Assembly: GCA_020629235.1 (NCBI GenBank)
Contig: JAHDDS010000011.1
Span: 1 to 33,684, forward strand
From: Planktomarina sp.
Lineage (GTDB): Bacteria; Pseudomonadota; Alphaproteobacteria; Rhodobacterales; Rhodobacteraceae
Reading direction: 5' to 3'
Length of the DNA: 33,684 bases
The translations under genes were made by a program, and so were the position numbers. Below the pieces are notes generated by a model. That model did not search any database and was not told the origin of the DNA. It was given only the letters and a program-made list of their open reading frames with translations. Positions 1 through 7,347 of this stretch are shown in pieces. Position 1 is the first letter of the stretch; the number at the start of each line of letters is the position of its first letter.

Positions 1-680
1 GTCGATCCCACAAAGCCCACGGACTGGATCACGTCGTGGTACAAAATCGCGTCCACCGCTTCTTTGTCCCCGTTCACCACTTGCAAGATGCCCTTGGGAA
101 GGCCCGCTTCTTCGATCAATTCCGCCAGCATCAGCGGCACCGATGGGTCGCGTTCCGACGGCTTCAGGATGAACGCGTTGCCGCAGGCGATGGCGGGGGC
201 GAACATCCACATCGGGATCATGGCGGGGAAGTTGAACGGCGTAATGCCCGCTGTGACGCCCAGGGCTTGGCGCATGGAATACATGTCGATGCCGGGACCG
301 GCTGAATCGGTGTATTCGCCCTTCAGCATTTGCGGGGCGGAAATGCAGTATTCCACAACTTCCAAGCCCCGGATCACGTCGCCCTTGGCATCGGGCAGCG
401 TTTTGCCGTGTTCACGGGACAGCGCTTCGGCCAGTTTGTCCATGTCGCGGTTCAGCAGGTCGACGAATTTCATCAAGACCCGGGCGCGACGTTGTGGGTT
501 CACCGCGGCCCAGGCGGGCTGCGCTGCTGCTGCTACGGCGACTGCCGCGTCCATTTCCGCCCCGTTGGCCAAGGGGACTTTGGCCTGAACTTCGCCCGTG
601 GCGGGGTTGAAGACGTCGGCAAACCGACCGGACGTGCCCTTCACGTGGGCGCCGTTGATGTAATGTGTCAGCTCTTGCAT
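1..680 (-). CDS. mmsA: Methylmalonate-semialdehyde dehydrogenase (CoA-acylating), N-terminal part
   Basis: This reading frame runs off the left edge, so only about the first 226 residues are present; the family is usually near 500. The translation starts MQELTHYINGAHVKGTSGRF and contains FNPATGE, ITPFNFPAMIPMWM and ILKPSERDPSVP. These are typical of the CoA-acylating methylmalonate-semialdehyde dehydrogenase branch of the aldehyde dehydrogenase superfamily. The enzyme converts methylmalonate or malonate semialdehyde to propionyl-CoA or acetyl-CoA in valine, inositol and beta-alanine breakdown in the cytoplasm. The ATG at 680 is preceded at close spacing by a strong GGGAGGG ribosome site (684-690). 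The catalytic cysteine lies beyond the window. The gene is divergent from coaD. Another CoA-acylating aldehyde dehydrogenase is possible but less likely. Confidence 0.88.
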   Translation of the reverse strand, partial: MQELTHYINGAHVKGTSGRFADVFNPATGEVQAKVPLANGAEMDAAVAVAAAAQPAWAAVNPQRRARVLMKFVDLLNRDMDKLAEALSREHGKTLPDAKGDVIRGLEVVEYCISAPQMLKGEYTDSAGPGIDMYSMRQALGVTAGITPFNFPAMIPMWMFAPAIACGNAFILKPSERDPSVPLMLAELIEEAGLPKGILQVVNGDKEAVDAILYHDVIQSVGFVGS

Positions 681-815
681 GGGTCCCTCCCGAAATATGT
701 TACCAGATGCTTACCCAGCACAGGGCTCGGAATAAAGCGGTAAAACTCGGCAGCCTGGGGTTGCCAAGGCGCGGCGCGTTTCGCAAAGGTTCCGCATACG
801 AAGGAAGGCACACCC

Positions 816-1310
816 ATGCGCACTGGTCTTTACCCCGGCACATTCGATCCCATCACCTTGGGGCACATCGACATCATCCGCCGCAGCTGCGCTTTGGTGG
901 ATCGGTTGGTGATCGGGGTTGCCATCAACCGCGACAAGGGCCCGATGTTTTCCTTGGAAGAACGGGTGGCCATGGTCCAGGCCGAAGTGGCGGGACTGGC
1001 CGAACAATCCGGTACGATCATTGACGTGCACCCGTTCGAAAACCTGTTGATCGACTGTGCCCATGACGTCGGCGCGACGATCTTGCTGCGCGGGCTGCGG
1101 GCCGTGGCGGATTTTGAATATGAATATCAGATGGTGGGGATGAACCGGCAGATGGATGCCAGCATCGAAACCGTGTTTTTAATGGCCGATGTGAAGTACC
1201 AACCGATCGCGTCGAAGCTGGTGAAGGAAATCGCGCGGCTGGGGGGCGACGTGTCGAAGTTCGTCACACCCCCCGTTTTGGCCGCTTTGCGCGACCGGTC
1301 TGGTCCCTAA
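816..1310 (+). CDS. coaD: Phosphopantetheine adenylyltransferase
   Basis: The 164-residue product matches the usual length of CoaD, which transfers AMP from ATP to 4'-phosphopantetheine in the penultimate step of coenzyme A synthesis. The nucleotidyltransferase signature is clear: GLYPGTFDPITLGH at residues 4-17, with the T-x-G-H motif ending at His17. LLRGLRAVADFEYE in the middle is also typical of the family. The C-terminal region reads IASKLVKEIARLGGDVSKFV, where many relatives have a serine-rich ISSTxVKE segment. An AAGGAAGG ribosome site stands about 7 bases before the ATG. The gene is convergent with the neighbouring GAPDH gene, with only 11 bp between the stops and no hairpin there. 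Confidence 0.95.
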   Translation: MRTGLYPGTFDPITLGHIDIIRRSCALVDRLVIGVAINRDKGPMFSLEERVAMVQAEVAGLAEQSGTIIDVHPFENLLIDCAHDVGATILLRGLRAVADFEYEYQMVGMNRQMDASIETVFLMADVKYQPIASKLVKEIARLGGDVSKFVTPPVLAALRDRSGP

Positions 1311-1321
1311 CTCACGACTGC

Positions 1322-2323
1322 CTAGATCAGCTTGCCCATGGCGACAGCGGTGTCGCACATGCGGTTCGAAAAGCCCCATTCGTTGTCGTACCAAGACAGA
1401 ACACGCACCATGTCGCCTTCCATCACCAGGGTCTGGTCGCTGGCATAGGTGGATGAATGCGGGTCGTGGTTGAAGTCTTGGCTGACCAGTTTTTCATCCA
1501 CCACCGACAAAATGCCTTTCATCGGTCCGGCGGCGGCATCGCGCATCAGGGTGTCAATTTCGTCTTTGCTGGTGGCGCGGCCCGCTTCAAACGTCAGGTC
1601 CACCACCGATACATTGGGGGTCGGCACGCGGATGGCCACGCCGTCCAGTTTGCCGTTCAGTTCCGGCAACACCAGACCCACCGCTTTGGCGGCCCCGGTG
1701 GTGGTGGGGATCATGCTCATGGCGGCGGCGCGGGCGCGGTACAGGTCTTTGTGCAGCGTGTCCAACGTCGGTTGGTCGCCGGTATAGCTGTGGATGGTGG
1801 TCATCAATCCGCGCTTGATGCCGACGCCGTCGTTCAGGATTTTGGCGATGGGGGCCAAACAGTTGGTGGTGCAAGAAGCGTTGGACACGACGATGTCTTC
1901 GGCGGTTAAGCTGTCGTCGTTCACACCGTAAACGATTGTTTTGTCAACGTTTTTGCCCGGCGCGGAAATCAGAACGCGGGATGATCCGTTTTCCAAATGG
2001 GCTTGGCACTGGTCTTTGCTGGTGAAAACGCCGGTGCATTCCAGCACCACGTCCACGTCAGACCAGGGCAGGTCGGCGGGGTTGCGCAGGGCGGTCACGC
2101 GCATGGGGCCGCGGCCTGCATCGATGGTGTCGCCTTTGACAGTGACGTCGAACGGGGCGCGGCCATGGACGCTGTCATATTTCAGCAGGTGTGCGTTGGA
2201 ATCGACGGGGCCCAGATCGTTGATGGCCACGACCTCCAAATCGGTGCGGCCGCTTTCCATAATCGCCCGCAGAACATTCCGGCCGATACGGCCAAACCCA
2301 TTGATTGCAACTGTAATCGCCAT
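1322..2323 (-). CDS. gap: Type I glyceraldehyde-3-phosphate dehydrogenase, NAD-type
   Basis: The 333-residue enzyme oxidises glyceraldehyde 3-phosphate to 1,3-bisphosphoglycerate with phosphate and NAD(P), or runs backwards in gluconeogenesis. INGFGRIGR at residues 7-15 is the Rossmann dinucleotide loop. [12 protein letters not shown] carries the catalytic Cys151. The C-terminal [12 protein letters not shown] is standard for the family. Asp36 in VVAINDLGP sits where an acidic residue favours NAD over NADP. A GGAG ribosome site is 6 bases from the ATG. It is the last gene of a leftward group: transketolase, a second GAPDH, a 47-residue membrane peptide, then this gene. A near-perfect LacI-type palindrome lies 24 bases upstream of the start, so repression or activation by a carbon-responsive regulator is likely (inference). 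Confidence 0.95.
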   Translation of the reverse strand: MAITVAINGFGRIGRNVLRAIMESGRTDLEVVAINDLGPVDSNAHLLKYDSVHGRAPFDVTVKGDTIDAGRGPMRVTALRNPADLPWSDVDVVLECTGVFTSKDQCQAHLENGSSRVLISAPGKNVDKTIVYGVNDDSLTAEDIVVSNASCTTNCLAPIAKILNDGVGIKRGLMTTIHSYTGDQPTLDTLHKDLYRARAAAMSMIPTTTGAAKAVGLVLPELNGKLDGVAIRVPTPNVSVVDLTFEAGRATSKDEIDTLMRDAAAGPMKGILSVVDEKLVSQDFNHDPHSSTYASDQTLVMEGDMVRVLSWYDNEWGFSNRMCDTAVAMGKLI

Positions 2324-2346
2324 TATTCGCTCCAGATCGAATTTCT

Positions 2347-2360
2347 TGTGAGCGCTAACA
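2347..2360. promoter_or_regulatory. LacI-family-like palindromic operator before the first gap gene
   Basis: The 14-mer TGTGAGCGCTAACA differs at one base from the perfect palindrome TGTTAGCGCTAACA. The same half-site, GCTAACA, occurs twice before the other GAPDH gene at 3644-3676. A palindrome with a central CG is typical of LacI-family regulators. LacI-type control of central carbon genes is known in Rhodobacter, but I cannot say which regulator binds here. The site lies between any plausible promoter and the ribosome site of the gene starting at 2323. Confidence 0.5.
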
Positions 2361-2399
2361 TCCTAAGGCGCAGATCACAAGCCCGAACCCGTCAACAGC

Positions 2400-2543
2400 T
2401 CAGCGCCAGAAGGCGATCCATTCGATTAAATTCGTGCCTTTTCGGGCCAAAAAAACGATGGACATGGCGTCGTTGAAGAACACGTCATAGGCCACCGCGC
2501 ACACCAGCAGGATCGCTACGATCAATGCGACGCGGTCGGACAT
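2400..2543 (-). CDS. Small single-pass membrane peptide between two GAPDH genes
   Basis: A 47-residue frame begins at the ATG at 2543 with an AAGGA ribosome site 9 bases upstream. The product starts MSDRVALIVAILLVCAVAYD. Residues 5-23 form one hydrophobic membrane segment, followed by a short tail rich in aromatic and basic residues and ending EWIAFWR. It starts 13 bp after the second GAPDH gene and ends 76 bp before the first, in the same direction, so it is probably co-transcribed. I do not recognise a named family. Good start signals, operon position and a clean transmembrane pattern argue for a real gene. Function is unknown; a membrane tether or small regulator tied to glycolysis would be speculation. 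Confidence 0.7.
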   Translation of the reverse strand: MSDRVALIVAILLVCAVAYDVFFNDAMSIVFLARKGTNLIEWIAFWR

Positions 2544-2556
2544 CGGTTCAGTTCCT

Positions 2557-3561
2557 TCAGTGCAGAAGCTGCCCCATACGGGCGGCGACATCGGCCATGC
2601 GGCAAGAAAAGCCCCATTCGTTGTCGTACCATGCCAAGACACGCACCGTCTTTCCACCGATAACTTTGGTTTGATCGGGGGCAAAGATGGAAGATTCCGT
2701 GGTGTGGTTGAAATCAATCGACACTTTGGGTTCTGGGTCATAGCCCAGGACCGATGCCATTTCCGATGCCGCGGCTTCCGCGACGATGGCGTTCACTTCG
2801 TCCACGGTCACGGATTTGCCGGCTTCAAAGGTCAGATCCACGGCGGACACATTGGGGGTGGGCACGCGCAACGACGTGCCGTCCAGTTTGCCTTCCATTT
2901 CGGGCAGCACTTCTTTCAACGCTTTGGCGGCCCCGGTGGAGGTGGGGATCATCGCCATGGCTGCGGCGCGCGCACGGTACAGATCGCTGTGGCGGCGGTC
3001 CAGGGTGGGTTGGTCGCCGGTATAGCTGTGAATCGTGGTCATGATGCCGCGTTCGATCCCGATGGAATCGTTCAACACTTTGGCCAGGGGGGCCAAACAG
3101 TTGGTGGTGCAAGACCCGTTGGAAATCATCTGTTCATTGGCCAGCATGTCGCGGTGATTGACGCCGAACACCACCGTGCGGTCCACGTTTTTCGCAGGCG
3201 CAGAGATCAACACTTTCTTTGCGCCTTGTTTCAGGTGCACAGCGGATTTCTGGCCGTCGTTGAATTTTCCGGTGCATTCCATCACCACGTCCACGCCGGA
3301 CCAGTCCAGTTCTTCGGGGTTATAGGTGGAAAACATTTCAATCGGGCCGCGCCCCAAATCCATGGTGGATCCGTCCACGGTGACGTTGCCACCGAAGCGT
3401 CCATGAACGCTGTCGTATCGGATCAGGTGCGCGTTCGTTTCAATGGGACCGGTGGCGTTGATCTTCACCACTTCCACATCATTGCGCGCGCTTTCGGCGA
3501 TGTGTGCCAATGTACAGCGGCCAATCCGGCCAAACCCATTGATCCCAATGCGAACTGTCAT
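2557..3561 (-). CDS. gap: Type I glyceraldehyde-3-phosphate dehydrogenase, probable NADP-tolerant paralogue
   Basis: A second 334-residue [14 protein letters not shown] lies at residues 7-15, the catalytic Cys151 is in [12 protein letters not shown], and the C-terminal [12 protein letters not shown] is intact. At position 36, where its neighbour has Asp, this protein has Ala (VVKINATGP). Loss of that acidic residue is a known feature of GAPDHs that accept or prefer NADP, so a gluconeogenic or reductive role is plausible (inference). The frame can be extended 14 codons upstream, but the ATG at 3561 fits the family N-terminus and has GGGAG about 8 bases upstream. It follows transketolase and precedes a 47-residue membrane peptide. 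A paired LacI-like operator lies in its leader region. Confidence 0.93.
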   Translation of the reverse strand: MTVRIGINGFGRIGRCTLAHIAESARNDVEVVKINATGPIETNAHLIRYDSVHGRFGGNVTVDGSTMDLGRGPIEMFSTYNPEELDWSGVDVVMECTGKFNDGQKSAVHLKQGAKKVLISAPAKNVDRTVVFGVNHRDMLANEQMISNGSCTTNCLAPLAKVLNDSIGIERGIMTTIHSYTGDQPTLDRRHSDLYRARAAAMAMIPTSTGAAKALKEVLPEMEGKLDGTSLRVPTPNVSAVDLTFEAGKSVTVDEVNAIVAEAAASEMASVLGYDPEPKVSIDFNHTTESSIFAPDQTKVIGGKTVRVLAWYDNEWGFSCRMADVAARMGQLLH

Positions 3562-3642
3562 GTGCTTCACTCCCGCTACTGTCGACCATGGCGTACCAAC
3601 CAAACATGTCGAAAGAAAGAACAGAAAGTGAAAGAAATCAGT

Positions 3643-3677
3643 GTGTTAGCGAAAACATGCGCAGTTCGCGCTAACAC
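3643..3677. promoter_or_regulatory. Paired LacI-like operator or long inverted repeat between tkt and gap
   Basis: GTGTTAGCG (3643-3651) and CGCTAACAC (3669-3677) form a perfect 9-bp inverted repeat with a 17-base spacer. Seen differently, TGTTAGCGAAAACA (3644-3657) and AGTTCGCGCTAACA (3663-3676) are two imperfect copies of the palindrome found before the other gap gene, each with two mismatches to TGTTAGCGCTAACA and centres 19 bp apart. An operator pair for the downstream GAPDH gene at 3561 is my first reading. The repeat also lies 3' of transketolase and is followed by a T-rich leftward strand, so a terminator role for tkt is the alternative. Confidence 0.5.
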
Positions 3678-3695
3678 TTTTGGTGATTTGGCGGC

Positions 3696-5711
3696 TTAAA
3701 GCAGCTGTTCTGCCAGGGCCACGGTGGCTTCTGCCGTGATGCCGAACTCTTCGTACAGACGTTCTGCGGGGGCGGATGCCCCGAAGCCCGTCATGCCGAT
3801 GAAGCCCGCTTTGGCGTCGCGCCCGCGTTCCCCCAACAGCCACTGGTCCCAGCCTTGGCGGACCCCAGCTTCGATCGCGATGCGCACGGCCCCCGATGGC
3901 AATACCCGCTTGCGGTACGTTTCAGGTTGTTGGGCGAACAGTTCCATGCAGGGCATGGACACGACCCGCGTGCCGATGCCTTTGGCTTGCAGTTGTGCGC
4001 GGGCTTCCATCGCCAGCGACACTTCGGTGCCGGTGGCCATCAAGATCACCTGCCGTTTGCCTTCGCTGTCGGCCAACACATAAGCGCCTTGGGCCGTCAG
4101 ATTTGTGCCTTTGTAGGTGTCACGCACCGCAGGCACAGATTGGCGCGACAGGGCCATGACCGACGGGGTGGCGGTTTGGTTCAACGCGATTTCCCAAGCT
4201 TCGGCCGTTTCGGTGGAATCGGCGGGGCGGAACACCAAGGTGTTCGGCGTGGCGCGGTTCAATGCCAAATGTTCCACGGGTTGGTGGGTGGGGCCGTCTT
4301 CGCCCAGACCGATGGAATCGTGGGTCATCACGTAAACAACGGGCACACCCATCAGCGCCGACAACCGCATGGATCCCCGGGCATAGTCCGTAAAGCACAT
4401 GAATGTTCCGCCATAAGGGCGGATGCCGCCGTGCAAAGCCAACCCGTTCATGGCGGCGGCCATGCCGTGTTCGCGAATGCCATAGTGGACGTACCGCCCC
4501 GACCGATCTTCGGGGCTGAAGACTGTCATGTCAGGGGTCTTGGTGTTGTTGGATCCGGTCAGGTCCGCTGACCCGCCCATGGTGGTGACCAAAACAGGAT
4601 TAATGACAGCCAGGGCATTTTCAGATGCTTTGCGGGTGGCCACTTTGGGCATGGTTTCCACCACATCGCGCTTCAGGCTGCGAATGGTGTTTGTCAGCTT
4701 GTTGGGGATTTCGCCGCTGAAGGCTGCTTCAAACTTTGCGCGCTTTGATTTGGCCGATTCTGCCAAACGGTCGGACCAGGCGGCATAGTCTGCTGCCCCG
4801 CGCGCGCCGATATCCTTCCAGGCCTGCGCCACATCGGCAGGGATTTCGAAGGGTCCGTGGTCCCAGCCATAGGCCTGCTTGGCGGCTTTCAACTGATCTT
4901 GATCCGTCAGCGCCCCGTGGCCCTTGGACGTGTCCTGCGCGGCGTGCCCCAATGCGATGTGGGTTTTGCACGCGATCATCGACGGCTTGCCGCTTTTCTT
5001 GGCGGCCACGATGGCAGCGTCGATGGCGTCTGGGTCGTGCCCGTCGATGTCTTGAACTTGCCAGCCCGACGCTTTGAACCGCATCAGCTGATCGGTGCGA
5101 TCTGCCAGATCAACGGTGCCGTCGATGGTGATGTTATTGTTGTCCCAGAACACGATCAGGTTTGACAGTTCCTGCCGCCCCGCCAAGGCGATGGCTTCCT
5201 GGCTGACGCCTTCCATCAAACAGCCGTCGCCCGCGATCACGTATGTATAGTGGTCTTGCAGGTTCTTGCTGAAGCGCGCGCGCAGGGATTCTTCGGCCAT
5301 GGCAAACCCCACCGAATTGGCGATGCCTTGGCCCAGGGGGCCTGTGGTGGTCTCGATCCCTTTGGCGTGGCCGTATTCGGGGTGGCCTGCTGTGATGGCG
5401 CCCCATTGGCGGAAATTTTTGATCTGATCCAAGGTCATGTCTTCATACCCCGTCAGGTGCAGCAGGGCATAAATCAGCATGGACCCGTGCCCCGCCGACA
5501 GAATGAACCGGTCGCGGTCGGGCCAATCGGGCTGGGCGGCATAAAACTTCAGGTGCTTTTCAAACAAGACGGTGGCCACATCGGCCATGCCCATGGCCAT
5601 GCCAGAGTGGCCGGAATTCGCGGCGGCCACGGCGTCCAGCGCCAAGGCGCGGATGGCAGCGGCTTTGCGCCAGTGGTCAGGGTTACGGGCGGCCAAAGCT
5701 TTCAGATCCAC
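3696..5711 (-). CDS. tkt: Transketolase
   Basis: The 671-residue protein has the usual transketolase length. This thiamine diphosphate enzyme moves two-carbon ketol units between sugar phosphates in the pentose phosphate and related pathways. [17 protein letters not shown] near residues 35-50 and [20 protein letters not shown] are N-terminal substrate and cofactor motifs. [13 protein letters not shown] followed by [11 protein letters not shown] is the ThDP/Mg binding GDG-N motif. [10 protein letters not shown] and [19 protein letters not shown] belong to the pyrimidine domain. Translation starts at GTG (GTG GAT CTG) with AAGGA 9 bases upstream. It is first in a leftward group with two GAPDH genes, linking pentose phosphate and triose metabolism. 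It is divergent from the coiled-coil/zapA pair. Confidence 0.97.
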   Translation of the reverse strand: MDLKALAARNPDHWRKAAAIRALALDAVAAANSGHSGMAMGMADVATVLFEKHLKFYAAQPDWPDRDRFILSAGHGSMLIYALLHLTGYEDMTLDQIKNFRQWGAITAGHPEYGHAKGIETTTGPLGQGIANSVGFAMAEESLRARFSKNLQDHYTYVIAGDGCLMEGVSQEAIALAGRQELSNLIVFWDNNNITIDGTVDLADRTDQLMRFKASGWQVQDIDGHDPDAIDAAIVAAKKSGKPSMIACKTHIALGHAAQDTSKGHGALTDQDQLKAAKQAYGWDHGPFEIPADVAQAWKDIGARGAADYAAWSDRLAESAKSKRAKFEAAFSGEIPNKLTNTIRSLKRDVVETMPKVATRKASENALAVINPVLVTTMGGSADLTGSNNTKTPDMTVFSPEDRSGRYVHYGIREHGMAAAMNGLALHGGIRPYGGTFMCFTDYARGSMRLSALMGVPVVYVMTHDSIGLGEDGPTHQPVEHLALNRATPNTLVFRPADSTETAEAWEIALNQTATPSVMALSRQSVPAVRDTYKGTNLTAQGAYVLADSEGKRQVILMATGTEVSLAMEARAQLQAKGIGTRVVSMPCMELFAQQPETYRKRVLPSGAVRIAIEAGVRQGWDQWLLGERGRDAKAGFIGMTGFGASAPAERLYEEFGITAEATVALAEQLL

Positions 5712-5788
5712 GGGTCAGTGTCCTTTTTGGAAACAATCAGTTGACGCCTTCCTAGCAATCCAGGGGGGAAGATCAAGCGAACACGACC

Positions 5789-5818
5789 TTGGATCATCGC
5801 TTCACAATGGCCTACACT
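5789..5818 (+). promoter_or_regulatory. Possible sigma-70-type promoter for the coiled-coil/zapA pair
   Basis: TTGGAT (5789-5794) and TACACT (5813-5818) are separated by 18 bp, about 70 bp before the ATG at 5887. Both hexamers are only moderate matches to TTGACA/TATAAT, so this is a weak prediction. The 175-bp gap between tkt and this pair must hold divergent promoters. I saw no clear hexamers for tkt. Confidence 0.25.
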
Positions 5819-5886
5819 GCCCGCATCCGAAGACGAATCACATATTCCCAATGGGTTGCGGGACAAAGTTAAGCGGGAAAGTGGGC

Positions 5887-6297
5887 ATGGAAGACTTGAA
5901 TTCGATCCAACATCGACTGGGCGCTGCCCTGGATCGGTTGGAACAAAAGCTTGGCGCTGTCCCGGTTGGGGCCCCGACGGCCGCAATGGGCGCTGCCAAT
6001 GACCACGCGGCCCAAGCTGGGGCGGCGCAAACGGCGGCCTTGGCGGCAGAAGTCGAACGGCAAAAGACCGCCATCGTGGCCCTGGAACGGGGCATTGCAG
6101 AATTGCGCGCGGCGAACGCGGCCCTGATCAAAGCCAACGACACAGCCCAAGCCGGGGAATCCCGTGTCGCCGATCAATCCTTGCAGGCCGAAGTCGCCGC
6201 GATGCGCGCGGACCGGCAAGCTGAACAGGCCGAAGTGGCCGCGCTTTTGGTGGCCTTGGGTCCCCTGGTGTCCGAAGAGGAGAACGCCGATGCCTGA
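5887..6297 (+). CDS. Coiled-coil protein paired with ZapA
   Basis: The 136-residue product (MEDLNSIQHRLGAALDRLEQ...) is rich in Ala, Glu, Gln and Leu. From about residue 50 to 120 it has a heptad-like pattern (AALAAEVERQKTAIVALERG) typical of an alpha-helical coiled coil. There is no membrane segment or signal peptide. The frame could begin 12 codons earlier at ATG 5851, but the N-terminus at 5887 looks more natural. Its stop overlaps the zapA start by 8 bp, so the two are translationally coupled. Such a coupled coiled-coil protein suggests a helper in divisome or Z-ring organisation (inference). The exact family is not recognised. Confidence 0.75.
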   Translation: MEDLNSIQHRLGAALDRLEQKLGAVPVGAPTAAMGAANDHAAQAGAAQTAALAAEVERQKTAIVALERGIAELRAANAALIKANDTAQAGESRVADQSLQAEVAAMRADRQAEQAEVAALLVALGPLVSEEENADA

Positions 6298-6610
6298 GAT
6301 CACAGTGAACATCGGCGGACGCCCCTTTGTGGTGGCCTGTCAGCCGGGCGAAGAACCCTTCTTGAATGCAGCAGCCGACATGTTGAACGCCGAAGCGGTG
6401 ACGTTGATCGACCAGATCGGCCAACTGCCGGAAGGGCGCATGTTGTTGATGTCGGGGCTTATGCTGGCGGACAAGGCAGTGGCCGCGGAAGAACAGCTGC
6501 GCCAAGCCCAGGCCGAATTAGAAGCGCTGCGCGCCCAACAAGCCGCCCCGCAAGATCTGTCAGAAATGGCCGCTTTGGTCAGCCGGGCAGAAGCGATGGC
6601 CGCGGACTGA
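6290..6610 (+). CDS. zapA: Cell division protein ZapA
   Basis: The 106-residue protein begins MPEITVNIGGRPFVVACQPG, the small beta-strand N-terminal domain of ZapA. It continues with EPFLNAAADMLNAEAVTLIDQIGQLPEGRMLLMSGLMLAD and a C-terminal coiled coil (residues about 60-105). ZapA binds FtsZ filaments at mid-cell and promotes their bundling. The ATG lies inside the end of the upstream coiled-coil gene, with GAGGAG as ribosome site 7-8 bases before it. The gene ends just before an 8-bp hairpin and is convergent with the glutaredoxin gene. The assignment rests on N-terminal similarity and overall layout. Confidence 0.88.
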   Translation: MPEITVNIGGRPFVVACQPGEEPFLNAAADMLNAEAVTLIDQIGQLPEGRMLLMSGLMLADKAVAAEEQLRQAQAELEALRAQQAAPQDLSEMAALVSRAEAMAAD

Positions 6611-6628
6611 CCTGACCAGTTGGTCAGG
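6611..6628. terminator. Hairpin between convergent zapA and grxD
   Basis: CCTGACCA (6611-6618) and TGGTCAGG (6621-6628) form a perfect 8-bp inverted repeat with a 2-base centre, starting directly after the zapA stop codon. There is no run of T on either side, so it may be a weak or Rho-assisted terminator. A protein-binding palindrome is possible. Confidence 0.4.
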
Positions 6629-6661
6629 CGGGTATATCGCGGTCAAAACGTGGGGCAGGGG

Positions 6662-7021
6662 TCAGGCGTTCGCTTCGCGGATCTTGTCTGCGGCATCTGC
6701 GTCAAAGCTGACACCGTTTTCGGTCAGCATCGTGTCCAATTCCCCCGACAAGGTCATGTCGCGGACAATGTCGCACCCGCCGACAAATTCGCCTTTGACA
6801 TAGAGTTGCGGGATCGTGGGCCAGTCTGAAAAATCTTTGATGCCCTGGCGAATGTCATCGTCGGCCAGCACATTCACGTCCGTATAATCCACACCCATAT
6901 AGTTCAAAATCCCCGCCACCTGGCTGGAAAATCCGCATTGGGGCATCTGTTTCGTGCCCTTCATGAACAGCACGACGTCGTTGCCGGTGACGGTTTCTTG
7001 GATTTGATCTTGTGCAGACAT
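6662..7021 (-). CDS. grxD: Monothiol glutaredoxin Grx4/GrxD family
   Basis: The 119-residue protein has the monothiol CGFS active site (Cys29 in [12 protein letters not shown]) and the [19 protein letters not shown] segment that binds glutathione. CGFS glutaredoxins carry [2Fe-2S] clusters bridged by glutathione and pass them on, or form mixed clusters with BolA proteins. A BolA gene lies just upstream in the same direction, 29 bp away. An in-frame ATG at 7030 exists, but AGGA directly abuts it. The ATG at 7021 has AGGA at 8 bases and gives the usual [11 protein letters not shown] start, so I chose 7021. The gene is the last of the leftward group purL, bolA, grxD. Confidence 0.95.
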   Translation of the reverse strand: MSAQDQIQETVTGNDVVLFMKGTKQMPQCGFSSQVAGILNYMGVDYTDVNVLADDDIRQGIKDFSDWPTIPQLYVKGEFVGGCDIVRDMTLSGELDTMLTENGVSFDADAADKIREANA

Positions 7022-7050
7022 CGCAGTCATCCTGTTGTTGGTGGGGCCGG

Positions 7051-7287
7051 TCAGTCCGGGACGCCCGTTGTCAGGGCCAGGGCGTGAAGATCACCGTTGG
7101 TCCCGTCCATTTTACCTTTCATCGCGGCATAAACGGCGCGATGTTGCGCCACCCGCGATTTGCCACGGAAACTTTCATCCACCACCTTTGCGGACATGTG
7201 CACGCCGTCGTCGCCCGCCACAGAAATCTGTGCGTCGGGAAAGCTTTCGCGCAAAAGCGTTTCAATCTCTGGCGCTGACATGGGCAT
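7051..7287 (-). CDS. bolA: BolA family iron-sulfur/redox regulator
   Basis: A 78-residue BolA/IbaG-like protein beginning [20 protein letters not shown]. The central [29 protein letters not shown] contains the conserved H-x8-F-x-G-K-S-x-V-x-x-H-R core of the family. BolA proteins partner with CGFS glutaredoxins to hold [2Fe-2S] clusters for iron sensing or cluster delivery. The adjoining CGFS glutaredoxin gene supports this. A second ATG two codons later (7281) is possible. Neither start has a strong ribosome site; a GGA lies 8 bases before 7287. It follows purL with a 60-bp gap. Confidence 0.93.
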   Translation of the reverse strand: MPMSAPEIETLLRESFPDAQISVAGDDGVHMSAKVVDESFRGKSRVAQHRAVYAAMKGKMDGTNGDLHALALTTGVPD

Positions 7288-7347
7288 GGGACGGATCCAT
7301 CGTGGTGTTGTGGAAACCTAGGCAGGCGTGCAGGCTGGTGCAAGGGG

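Noticed and set aside
2560-3699. A 379-codon plus-strand frame opposite the second GAPDH gene
   Set aside because: It is Gly/His/Phe-rich shadow sequence; the minus strand carries an unmistakable GAPDH with its ribosome site.
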